Of a stretch of 64,000 nt of DNA, positions 9,207 through 19,492 are shown one piece after another. The position numbers and the translations under genes are program-made. Position 1 is the stretch's first letter; each line of letters begins with the position of its first letter. The notes under the pieces are model-generated. The model made no database searches. It had not been told where the DNA came from and saw only the letters and a list, made by a program, of their open reading frames with translations. This DNA is from Strigamia acuminata (taxonomy: Eukaryota > Arthropoda > Chilopoda > Geophilomorpha > Linotaeniidae), in assembly GCA_949358305.1 (NCBI GenBank), contig OX442324.1, forward strand, positions 6,143,575-6,207,574, written 5' to 3'.

Positions 9207-10757
9207 TCACAATTCAGTCACGGGTGTCATTTTCATCGGCAGCTGTGCCGTCGCGTGCAGAATATTGTTCTCATCATCATCGTTCGTCTTCTCGTACTGA
9301 TGTTCCTTGCGTCTAAGGGCCCCGTCGCTCCACTTGTCCTTTAGTACTGAAGTGACGGGTTTGCGATATTTAAGCACAACGATCACCAAAGTGGCCAAAC
9401 ACACGAGGATGATAACGCTGCCGATGCCAATGAGCACGTGCTGCCGAACGTCGGCGAAAAAACAGGACAAATCGTCGGCACTCAATCGCCCGATGCTGCG
9501 CCCTATGAGGCGAAACGGAGCTTGGCACGTGGCCACCGTGGACGCGCCTTCCACCGACAGGTTTCTCGAGGCGAGCAAATCGCGCAACCACAGAAGACTG
9601 CAGTTGCAGTGCAGCGGGTTGTCGCGTAAATCCAACGCGTCCAAATCCTCCCACATCAACTGGGGCTGCGAGAGCGAGTAAAAGGCGTTGCCTCTGAGCG
9701 ATAAATAGCGCAGGCCCGTCAGACCCTCGAACGCACCGACTTCGAGCAAATTCAATCGAGCGTTGTTATTCAGATTGACGCGTTCCAAGTCGTTGTTGGC
9801 GGAGAAGGCGTACTTGCGCACGGCCGAGAGTCGGCGCGCGTGCGAGATGTTGACGCTGCGCAGGAAGCGCAGACCCTTGAAAGCGTGCGCGGGCAGCTCG
9901 TCCAGCGCGTTGTTGCCCAGATCCAGGTGCTCCAGGCGCTCCATCGGCGAAAACGCCACCGAGGGGATGGTCCGGAGAGAGTTGTTTTTGGCGCTCAGGG
10001 TGCGCAGGTTTATCAGCCCTTCGAACGCGGTGGCCGGCAACGGGTCCTGGAGGGCGCAACCGTCGACCTTTAGATGCTGGAGCGAATTCAACGAAGCCAA
10101 AGACTTGGGGGCAATGGTGGTCAACGCGTTGCTCCCAATGTCCAGGGTCTTGAGTCGAACAAGAGCCGCGAACGACGAGGTGGGGATTTTGCTCAGTTGG
10201 TTGTTGCTGAGGTTTAATACGCGCAACGAGACAAGTCCTTCGAACGCATTTGGCGACACTGTGGAGATGCGATTGGAGCTCAGGTCGAGGACCTCGAGGG
10301 AGCGGAGGTGCACGAAAATGGACGCGGGCAGTGTTTGCAGTTTGTTGTGGTCCACGCGAAGGGTTTTCAACGACTTGAGTCCGTAGAAAGTGTCGCTGCT
10401 CACATTGGGCAGCGAGTTGTAGTTGAGTATGAGCGTCTGCAGCTTCTCTTGCGCGTCGAAAGCACGCGTTTCGATTTTCGATAACTGATTGTGCGATAGA
10501 TCGAGCAACTCGAGATCCTTATAAAAACCCAGTGTCGCTATCAGCGTCCGAATCTGATTTACGACCAAATAAAGATGGCGCACTCCGGGGTTCAAAGTGA
10601 TAGGCACCATGTCCAGGTTCGTATTGTTACATATCACGACCAGGGACTCGTCGTTACAAGAGCACTTGGGAGGGCAAAGGGCAGCCACTACGGCTAACCC
10701 GTCGCCCACGCACAGAAGTGCAATGCACGACCACCAGATGACACAGAACGACGGCAT
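9207..10757 (-). CDS. Leucine-rich-repeat single-pass transmembrane receptor (LRR-TM)
   Basis: 516 codons in a single exon. The start chosen is ATG at 10757 because it begins a clean signal peptide (MPSFCVIWWSCIALLCVG, cleavage near residue 26). The upstream in-frame TTG at 10790 is not a credible start. After an LRRNT cap (CPPKCSC) come about 13-14 LRRs of the LxxLxLxxN type (for example LELLDLSHNQLSKI, LEVLDLSSNRISTV), then an LRRCT cap with NPLHCNCSLLWLRDLL and paired cysteines. A membrane span (VLIGIGSVIILVCLATLVIVV) and a roughly 50-residue cytoplasmic tail with an acidic NDDDENN patch follow, ending PVTEL, a class I PDZ-ligand-like terminus. There are no Ig, fibronectin or TIR domains. 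Such receptors (tartan/capricious, LRRTM, DMA-1 types) act in neuronal and epithelial recognition; orthology cannot be assigned by eye. A polypyrimidine-CAG acceptor 40 nt upstream (exon from 10797) shows the 5' UTR is spliced. Confidence 0.94.
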   Translation of the reverse strand: MPSFCVIWWSCIALLCVGDGLAVVAALCPPKCSCNDESLVVICNNTNLDMVPITLNPGVRHLYLVVNQIRTLIATLGFYKDLELLDLSHNQLSKIETRAFDAQEKLQTLILNYNSLPNVSSDTFYGLKSLKTLRVDHNKLQTLPASIFVHLRSLEVLDLSSNRISTVSPNAFEGLVSLRVLNLSNNQLSKIPTSSFAALVRLKTLDIGSNALTTIAPKSLASLNSLQHLKVDGCALQDPLPATAFEGLINLRTLSAKNNSLRTIPSVAFSPMERLEHLDLGNNALDELPAHAFKGLRFLRSVNISHARRLSAVRKYAFSANNDLERVNLNNNARLNLLEVGAFEGLTGLRYLSLRGNAFYSLSQPQLMWEDLDALDLRDNPLHCNCSLLWLRDLLASRNLSVEGASTVATCQAPFRLIGRSIGRLSADDLSCFFADVRQHVLIGIGSVIILVCLATLVIVVLKYRKPVTSVLKDKWSDGALRRKEHQYEKTNDDDENNILHATAQLPMKMTPVTEL

Positions 10758-10797
10758 CGTGCAAATCTCACATGACCAAGGTTCATCCAATGGAAAA
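10758..10797 (-). promoter_or_regulatory. LRR gene 5' UTR end: splice acceptor and overlapping upstream ORF
   Basis: A long TTTC-rich tract ending in CAG (AG at 10799-10798) is a strong acceptor, with exon sequence from 10797. The exon then carries an out-of-frame ATG at 10786-10784 in weak context. It opens about 30 codons and terminates inside the signal-peptide region of the LRR frame (TAG overlapping the codons for G-L). The main ATG at 10757 has A at -3. The upstream ORF could lower or gate translation of the receptor. Confidence 0.5.
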
Positions 10798-10846
10798 CTG
10801 AAAAGAAAGAAAGAAAAGAAATAAATAAATAAATAAATAAACTAAC

Positions 10847-10878
<32 letters not shown>

Positions 10879-11468
10879 AAACAACATAAATAAATACACC
10901 GAAATGGAAATGGGAAAATATTTCATGCACAGATGACAGTTTAATTTCCAGTCTGCCAACAGGGGGGAGAAATTGATGAAAATGGATTTTTTTTTCTTTT
11001 TCTTTTCCATTTTATATATATTTTTATGTATTTTTATTTTTTTCATATGTCGCTTCACGCTTCTTTCTTCCCCTCCCCTCGATCCCACAATCAAAAAAAT
11101 GTTTAGAATGCCAAACACTTCCTCGCTTCGTTTTCCTATTCGCAACATTCCCAGTTGTCGTCGCAACCACAGCTTACTGCCAATTTGCGAACAGAAAAAC
11201 TGCCATAGATCTGCGCATGTTCAAACCGGATGATAAGTGAAATGTGAAACAAAAAGCGCGAGAGATAAACAACAACAACGACGAATAACAACAACAAACA
11301 CTGTCAACACCGGTTATTGTTCTTCGACAACCCAAAACTGAGAAACAGAAATGAATAAATAAGATAGATCGCAATCACGGGTATTTTGAAACCAAACACA
11401 TGCCGAGCACACCAAAACTTCCCCATTCAAACACGACATTTCCCACACTTGATAAATTGCATTCTTAC
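10798..11468 (-). other. Possible 5' UTR intron of the LRR gene
   Basis: The minus-strand donor CTCG|GTAAGA (GT at 11468-11467) pairs plausibly with the acceptor at 10799-10798, giving a 671-nt intron. The implied upstream exon contains an ATG in good context (GGGCAATGG, ATG at 11484-11482). If joined, it runs into the same out-of-frame upstream ORF. The intron holds an AAAT microsatellite (10819-10878). The true first exon could lie elsewhere. Confidence 0.3.
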
Positions 11469-11503
11469 CGAGTAAATTACCCATTGCCCGACCCACTGGC
11501 AGC

Positions 11504-14340
11504 CTTGCACCCGAAAAAGAAGAAACCATTAATGACTGCGTGCTACTGACTTGAGCAAACACATGTTCATCAATCAAATAGTCAAAGTAAACAGTCAATG
11601 GTGTAATAACTCGACTCAAACAATTTTCCTTGGCATGCGCCCAAAAGTTTGCAGCACACGTGAACATTGTTGATGTGCGTGGAGTTGATTTTTCAGGCCA
11701 AGTGATTTCGTTTGCAGCTCGCAGGCGCCTGACTTATAACAAGGTCTCGAGGGCAATTAACCCCTTGAAAATTAAACTTGAGAGACGATCCATCAGAGCA
11801 CAGAGCGTGTGGAACTCTAGTGACAAGGAGAGTCCGAACGAGGTGCGCCCTCTCGAGTGATGGATGCTCGAGTCCAGGAAAACATTTGCTCGTGAAACAC
11901 GATAGAAAGAGAAAGCGAGCTACTTTGCTTGTCAGCAAATACATTGCAAGGCGCTAAACAAAGGTACCAGCAACAACAACAACAACAACTAGTCTAAGTG
12001 TTGTGCCTTTACTTTTCCAACCAACGATTGTTGCGAGTTGTTGTAACAAATTCACGTTTTGTTTGGAGCGACACATTTATTAAATATCGGAGCGGTTATT
12101 GAAATCACTAATGACCAATAAATTATACATGAAATTGTTTAACTTCATCAAATATGTATGAAGTTGGGTCCTTTTTACAGCTTTTGTCATTTCCAAATGG
12201 AGCTCCACTAAAAGCTCGACGCATAAAAAAAAATACTGTAGAGTAGGTTTTGGTTAAAACAATGTCGCACTCGCACGATGCACACCTTTTAGACGCACAA
12301 ACGCACTTTTCAGGTGCAAAATTGATTTTTAGATGCAATTGTGCAGCTTAAAGTGCTACTACAGCAGTCGCAGATATTAAAAAACATGAAAAAAATTAAC
12401 ACTCTTAACCTTAAGATATGCACCCTGGGATAACTTTACACGTAATTACACCTTTTTTTTGGTTTGAGTCTGTGCCCGCTTGTAACTACATTTCATCTAG
12501 TACTAGTAGTTAAACACTACATCATTTTTTAAATTTTGTGTCTCAACCAAGGCGGAATTCAATTTGCTATAATTAAATTTCAGTTTGCGTTTTCTGCCCC
12601 CGTTAATTGCGATCAAAATAAGAAAGGCAATAAAGAAAATGAGAGGGAAAAAATTCGAGAAAGTAAACTTAGTCGTAATTACCATTTTTAAAACGATTCG
12701 CACAACTATCGCGGCTACAAATTTATAATGGCAAAAATAAGAGACATTTGCATGATTAAAAATAAACAAATAAAGGCAAATTGCACCGCTCTAAAAAATT
12801 GAAGAGAAAAAAAGAGGAACAGCGACTCTTAAATGCCATTTTCGCTAGTCGCTTAAGTTATTGATTAGGAGGTTTAAAGCGCGTCTTTCACAACATCGAT
12901 TAAGTAATTAAACAAAGTCATATTTAATGCTTTGCTTTACACAATTTCTTAATTAAAGTCGTCAAAACTGCTCGTTTTATATGACATAATAACGTTGCTT
13001 AATTATTTTACACATTGTATTACAAATAAAGAGTGGAAAAGCAAAACAAATGATTGATAATCAGACTTCTTTGTCCCATAAAAGCCGAGTTAAAACACCT
13101 GCATTTTTTGATGTATTAAGAGCAAACAAAACAAAGCAGATCGCACGACACGAGTGGCGCCCTCCATTGTCAACAGACGGAATGCTTTTTTGGAGAGGAA
13201 AAGAAAGAAGCCGATTGGGTGATCTCTTGTTCCCTCAAGTAATAAAGTGTTGCAAAGGCCACCTGCTGCCACTGACCCCCATCTTGTCCAAGTTTATCCA
13301 CAATTCGATCCAACATACCAATAAAACAATCCTCGACGACAAACAATATATTTTCTTAGATTGTCCGTCCGAGCGTGTCAATAAAAAAAAATTAATGGCC
13401 GTTGCAGATACAATCTAACATTGTGTTTAAAACTTGGCGCTCGTAAAGGTCATCAGCTGCCATCGTTTGCCTCGGACTGCTCCATCTCCCTTGTAAAGCG
13501 CTCTGAAATTCTAATTTCAGGAGCACGAAGAAAAGAAAGTTGAATTTCAAGCAGGGTCGAGTTAAAATTCACATTTCAGTGCATGCATTACGGAGCGCAA
13601 ACACACACACACACTCCTCTGCCTGCTGCTTCCAATTTCGATAAAAGAAAAAGGCAAAACCAAAAGCGCCCTTGCCTTGCCTCGCCTCGCCTTGCCTCGC
13701 CTCGACTTGCCTTGCCTTGCTCTCAATACAGAAGAGAGCGCAACAAACAAACAATCAAAAACGCAGTCGACTAAATCAACACGAATCTCTTTTCAATTCT
13801 AATTTCAACGACTATTACATGCGAATCAGGCTTTTCGCCTGTTATTTACAGTTCCTCGTGTCATTTGTTTTTCAAGTGGGAGCAGGATTTGATGCATGAT
13901 CGCATTAGAGTATTGGAATTCTGTGCGCTTTTTTAATTAGTTATCTACTTTCGAAGAAAGAAATTCATTTGGAAAGAGTCATCTCTCTAAGCCGCATTGA
14001 TTTTTTTTCATAAAACATCAAACTAAAGTACCCTGCTGCGAGTTGAAAGCCAACACCGTGTATCGTGCTGCAAATTCAAAATCGAGGCGCACACACAGCG
14101 AGAGAGAGAGAGAGGAGAGAGAAGAGAGAAGAGAGAGAAGACAGTCAAAAACGAGCGAGGCGAACTAATTTGCTGGCTCACGTGACCGGTTTCCCCGACT
14201 AACAAATATTGAATGGAAAATGAAAGTGCACCTGTCCCTTAACCGAGTTTTATATACATACACATATATATAAGCTTATATAGTGGATTTGCGATGCGAC
14301 TATTTGCGACTCAACTCAACTTATTCGTTCGAACGTGACA
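11504..14340. other. Upstream flank of the LRR gene, no supported gene
   Basis: Mixed-composition DNA with short open frames only. It contains a pentanucleotide CCTTG/CCTCG repeat (about 13667-13725) and a GA tract (14096-14140). TCACGTGA-like E-boxes occur (for example near 14179). Nothing recognisable as an exon. Confidence 0.45.
13667..13725. repeat. Pentanucleotide microsatellite (CCTTG/CCTCG)n
   Basis: About eleven imperfect 5-bp units alternating CCTTG and CCTCG. Related pentamers occur at 16047-16072 (GTTCC) and about 19432-19492 (CTCGC/CTCGG). Confidence 0.85.
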
Positions 14341-14393
14341 AATGCCGGGTCCTGTCTCTCGTGGCACATATTGAAAGCATCAACTAAGCCTGT

Positions 14394-14869
14394 ATGTTCT
14401 TTTTCTTCTTCGTGCCAGCGAAGGGTGAGAGCAAGGCGTCGAGAAAGGAGAGAGAGACAGAGAGAGAGAGACAAGTTCAGCAGCTCCCACTGACGGCGAA
14501 CGATCCAAGTGCTTCAAGCACAGCAGGCACCTCATTCCTCTTTCTCGGCTGCTCTTTATTGATTTGTGCTTACGTGAAATTCAATCGTAAAAGGTAAAAT
14601 ATCGGCCAGCGAATCAAGTCGAAAGAAAAACCTACTGTACCACTCGCAATTGACTTTCGAAAAATTGAAAAAAAAATTGAAAAAAAAAAAAAAATATGGA
14701 AAAATACGGCAAAATACAAAGTAACATTTTTTCGTTCCAACTAAAACACAGTGATAAATAGCGCGCTAATTTCACACGTTTTAATTCGTAATTTATATTC
14801 TATTTCGCAGATTCTTAACGCTTGATTAAGGAGTCAAATAAATTAATCCAGAGTATAAGAAACAGGCAG
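14394..14869 (+). other. Candidate spliced plus-strand transcript with a small transmembrane ORF
   Basis: An open frame from 14394 runs to a donor AAAAG|GTAAAA (exon end 14593). A second segment, 14811-14869, is bounded by a strong acceptor (TTATATTCTATTTCGCAG) and a strong donor (GGCAG|GTAAGAG). Joined, the frame continues a few codons (FLTLD) to a stop, giving about 72 aa with a hydrophobic segment (SFLFLGCSLLICAYVKF) and basic flanks. The N-terminal half is low complexity and the start context is weak, so this may instead be a non-coding RNA or chance. No family recognised. Confidence 0.2.
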
Positions 14870-15213
14870 GTAAGAGGTCATTTTGAAAAATGGGGTAAAA
14901 CCTCCTCCGGTGCGCGATAATTAAAAATTCGCTCGCTTGTACAGTTTAAATTTACGATGGCAATGCAGTTTTATCATCTCGCTCAAATCCCCCGAGACGC
15001 GAGATTTCACGCAGCATCCATCATGGCAGAGAATCGGCGCTGCTTGCCTTAAGAGTCGATTGGGCGTCCCCTCAAGGCACCGTCTCTCGGGATCTGCGAG
15101 CGTCAGAAGCTATGGATTTGCTTCGCTAATAAATCATTGCACAACTTTTAACTCGACGTGCAACAACAACAACAATAACTTGGCCATTGCAATATCAATA
15201 TCGCAGTTCCCAC

Positions 15214-15245
15214 TAGTATGAATACAAGTACTTGTAGTATGAATA
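15214..15245. repeat. 14-bp palindrome flanked by direct repeats
   Basis: TACAAGTACTTGTA (15223-15236) is a perfect palindrome. The 11-mer TAGTATGAATA occurs on both sides (15214-15224 and 15235-15245), overlapping the palindrome ends. The layout resembles a dimeric protein-binding site but could be chance. Confidence 0.5.
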
Positions 15246-18200
15246 AGGCGGCGACTCTTTCGTTCGGTTTGGCTTTCGCTGCGCTGCGCTTAATTGTGCA
15301 GTCCAGAGGGGACGACATCGCATTGATCCCCAAGAGCACGGCTTGCTGACGGCAGCAAACTTTGTCGCACCAGTCGATCAATGGTGAAGACAAACGAACC
15401 AGTGACATCCACTCCTCTCCATACACACACTTCTCGGTGCACGAGTGGGTTTGTCCAGGAGGAAGTGACCCATCAGTCAAGGACCTCCCTATGCGTCCTC
15501 CTCGAAATAAGATTTCATTTGCTCGCTCGTCGGCAAACAAAGAGCCGTACTAACTCCAGATTACAGCGACAAAGGATATCTCCAACGTAAACTTAGGCTA
15601 TTTCAACAATTTGTCCGCTGCGATCGACGATTGGAATTTGGAAAACAAATTTGTTTTGATACACTGCGGAAACCGGATATTCGATCGTTTTGTTAAGCTG
15701 CTTGCAGTATTGCAAACCCACTTTTCATTAAAGTTGAAACTCCACTATTCGTGCACTAATAGAATACCTACAAATTAACAGTTAATCCAAAAATGTGCAC
15801 ATTTCAACTCGCGTTCACGGCTAATGAACTTGACAAGAATATTCATGTTTGGAAAACAACGCGTGTACTATGTGTGTGACATACGAATGAACTGCAAATC
15901 ATTGACGCCTAATCAACCCAACCGAATTATTGATTTTTCTTCAATTCACCTCGTCGTCCAAAAATCTCGCGAGCGATTAAACCAACGCCTTTTGGCCAGA
16001 CCAAACCAGAGTGCGGCCTTACTCACTCTGCCAATCAATAGCGCGAGTTCCGTTCCGTTCCGTTCCGTTCCGCGCTGAAACCAAAACCAAAAACAAGTGG
16101 TACAAGTGGTACAAGCGGACGCCACGACTGCGCAGGCACCACAGGTGGCCACTCTTTTCATTTGCGATCCAATAAATTAGAAAACAAGCACCATTCAACA
16201 CTATTCAAGCCAATATCCAACTCCCACGTTGCAGCCAAGTCTTCCTCTCGGTCGCCCCTTTTAATTAGAACACATCACCATCGAGTAATTTTCCAAGTGT
16301 CAAGCTCAATGGATTTTTCCACCATAAGAAGACATGCGAGAGAATGAGAAGAAGAAGAAAAAAGAAAGGAAGAAAAGTGACCGAGCGCTACCCCCTTCAA
16401 GCCCTTCTTTTCTTCTTGGTGAGTTGAGTGACATCCGGCCTCGAGGACTACAATTCGGTGGGAGATTTCATTGGCAGTCGCTTTATTTCCAATCTGACAT
16501 GGAGTTGGGCAACTTGTATCTTTTATTCATGACCTCAATTCTCAACTGCAGTGACGTATGCACAATGTGATCCATCACTTGAAGCCAATAATTTCATTTC
16601 GTTTCATTGTTTGATGGACGGAAGGAACGAACGGACGGACGGACGGACGGACGGTTGCGGCTCCTTCTAATGTCCCCTTTTACATTCGCTCGCCGTGATT
16701 CCTTTTGATCCGCCCAATTTTACAGGTTTGTTTTCTAACGACACCCAATAGCGGCGAAAAATAAAATAAATAAGTGAAAGGAAAAACATGCGCAAACATG
16801 CGCCAACGCACACGAATCTTCTTCACTTGTCGGGAAAAAATAAAAAAATAAAAAAAAAACTCGGTCCATTTCTTCCGCTCCACAGACGCGCTTGCGGAAT
16901 GCCGCGCGCATTTTTTTTCGTCGACCTCAGCAAAAAGACTTTTTTTAAAAAAAAGAAAAAAGAAATGCGTTCATTCAAACGTAAACGCTCAATCTACACA
17001 TTGGCGCGTTGATCGCCGCCCCGAGAGTTCTATGGAAACTCAATTCCTACGTTAATTAGTGATGCTTCTTTACACTAATTGCTAAGAGGATTCTTTCATT
17101 GGCAACGCAAACCTGGCGCATTTGCACAGAGGTAAAAACCTCTCTCTATTTATTGATTCCAGTTTGTATTTTTTTTCCTTTTAAATGCACATATCCAGAC
17201 CTCCTGAATATATTTTTAAAAAAATCGCTATTTTTTATGTTTTATCTTTTTTTTCGTTCCTGCGTACCGTAAAGGAAAAAAAAAGTGAAAAAACAATGAG
17301 CTTTGGGAATGGTGCATCATGTTTATCCGGAGCCCACGAGTCATTTCGCGGCTGCTCCCAGTTTCCACATGACGTGAATTACGATCAGCCAGTGCGAATG
17401 CCGTGCACGACTGACTCGTGTTTCGTGGCTGGTTAGCGAAATGAACACCCTACAAAAAGAAGTAATTGTCAAAATTACGCTACGCGCCCACTCTCTTTGC
17501 ACACGTGACATAAATATCTAAAAATGCCCACCCACCCACCTATAAACTTGGTAATTTCTATTAGTTTCGTCACGTGACGCCGAGTTCGGTAGAAAATAAT
17601 TATATATATCTTTTTTTTTTTTTAGAAAAAAAAAATCATTTTTCTAATTCTAAAATATTCAAAATTACCACACATTAAAATCCCCTCCCCCATCAAAATA
17701 ATAAAAAAAAAGTTCCAATCTTCATTCAATTTTCCTTGCAACCGCCACGTTTTTATCATCGCCCTCTGCATCTGTCAATTTCCCTTTTCCAGTGCACTAT
17801 TAAAAGTTCCGAAAACTGCATCAATTGAAAATAAAAAGAATTTTTTAACGAGAAAAAAAAAATTTTCTCGCCCATTTTCTTCACTCTTCTCCTCTTCTCT
17901 TCTCTTCTCTCCTCTCCTCAGTCGTGTTGGCATTCAGTTCGAGTTAGTGATTCCAGCAAACGATGAATGCCATACGGAATCACGTGGCCCGACAGGCAGC
18001 CGTTTAATATTTTCATTCCTCACTCTTCATTCGCGTAATAAAATTTTTTTCAGACACTTGAATCGCTTCTAGCAATAAAATATTGTGAAAATAAAGTGAT
18101 GCGTTTGGAGAAAGTATTCTATTAAAACGTGCGGTCTCCTGACTACTTGTAAATAACTAAATGTGCTCGAGATTTGCGACATAGGTTTTCTCTTCTACGA

Positions 18201-19431
18201 GTTTTCACGTGTGTTGCCACCATGTCGGTTCCCGTGTAATTTACGATTGTTCCCTTTGGCCTCGTGCGTCTCAATTAAAGTAGAGCAACATTCCGAGTGC
18301 AAGTTAGAAAGCACTCGGTTCGGTTGACGAGGTTTTTCGCTCACTTGGACCGACCAAAAGCAGCTCCCCCCCACGCCAGATGGTCGAGTACAATCTGAGA
18401 GAAAATTGGTTGCCACACTTGGCTACAAGTCAACGTCGACTTCGTCCTTGTTTTTCCATCGCTCACCGCACTGACAAGTCGAGGGCGTCTTGAAAAATAA
18501 AATGAAATAAAATAAAATTGCCAATCCGAACCTATAACTGGCCTTATTGCGCTCACTTCTACCGGTTATAATTTACCAATAATAGCAAATCCAAAGATGC
18601 TCTACTGCAACCCGGCGCTTGTTATTAAAAACGCCTAACATTCCTCGCCGAAAATGACGATTTCATTGGCGTTCTGCACTGACTTCACAATGGCACATGG
18701 CTTTCTCAATATCTCGAGCCTGTTGTGCGTGTATAAATTCAGTTAATTTCAGCCTGGTCTCTATGCTAATGCTACAGTTCTAAAAGATTTTCATTTGCTT
18801 GACTCAGCTTGGTCATGACCTCACAGTCACAGGCTGATGTGTGTTGCGTTGGAAGAACTTTTTAAGGACTCAACCTTGCATTGGCACCGAGAACCGAAGA
18901 AGCAGCACCTTAAACCAGAGTATCAGACCATGTGGGATTCCCAGAATGTCAACTGACCAGGCGCAATTTGGTATTTGGCCAATTTCAGCATATTAAAACA
19001 ATTAAAACAAATCATGATGGTCGTTTGAGAGTTGTTTTTGGCAATGTAAACCGGAAGATTCAAGTTTTAAGAGTTAAGTTTGCAACTTAGAACTTTAGCC
19101 TATAGTTTCAGATTATCGTTACTCATTTCAGATCAAGTTACAGTTTTACGCGCTCCCTTGCCAAAACCTTCTTCATCATTTCATGCATGAGAGAAGGACA
19201 GAGGAAAAAAAGAGAGACTCGATCCAAACTTGAAACCACAAAACAAAACGAGCAGAATTTTTTGTGCCAATTAATGTTTTTTGTTTGAAATATTAATTAA
19301 GACATTTGAGCGGAAGAGTAAAAGGATATCAAATAACCATTAGAAGAAGCAGTAAAAATAAATCTCTATTTAAACGGATCGGGAAATGGTCATAGCGACC
19401 ACAGATCATTAGGCGCACTGAAAAGCAGCCT

Positions 19432-19492
19432 CATCTCGCCTCACCTCATCTCGCCCATCTCGCCTCGGCTCGGCTCGGCTCGGCTCGGCACG
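19432..19492. repeat. Pentanucleotide microsatellite (CTCGC/CTCGG)n
   Basis: Imperfect 5-bp repeats, CTCGC then a perfect run of CTCGG units, within otherwise AT-rich DNA. Confidence 0.8.

Noticed and set aside
9763-10386. 207-codon plus-strand ORF and other long frames at 9.3-10.8 kb
   Set aside because: Antisense shadows of the GC-rich LRR coding exon; residues are arginine/serine-rich with no domain.
10758-10790. LRR start at the upstream in-frame TTG (10790)
   Set aside because: Not an ATG; the next ATG begins a proper signal peptide and sits just after a spliced 5' UTR.
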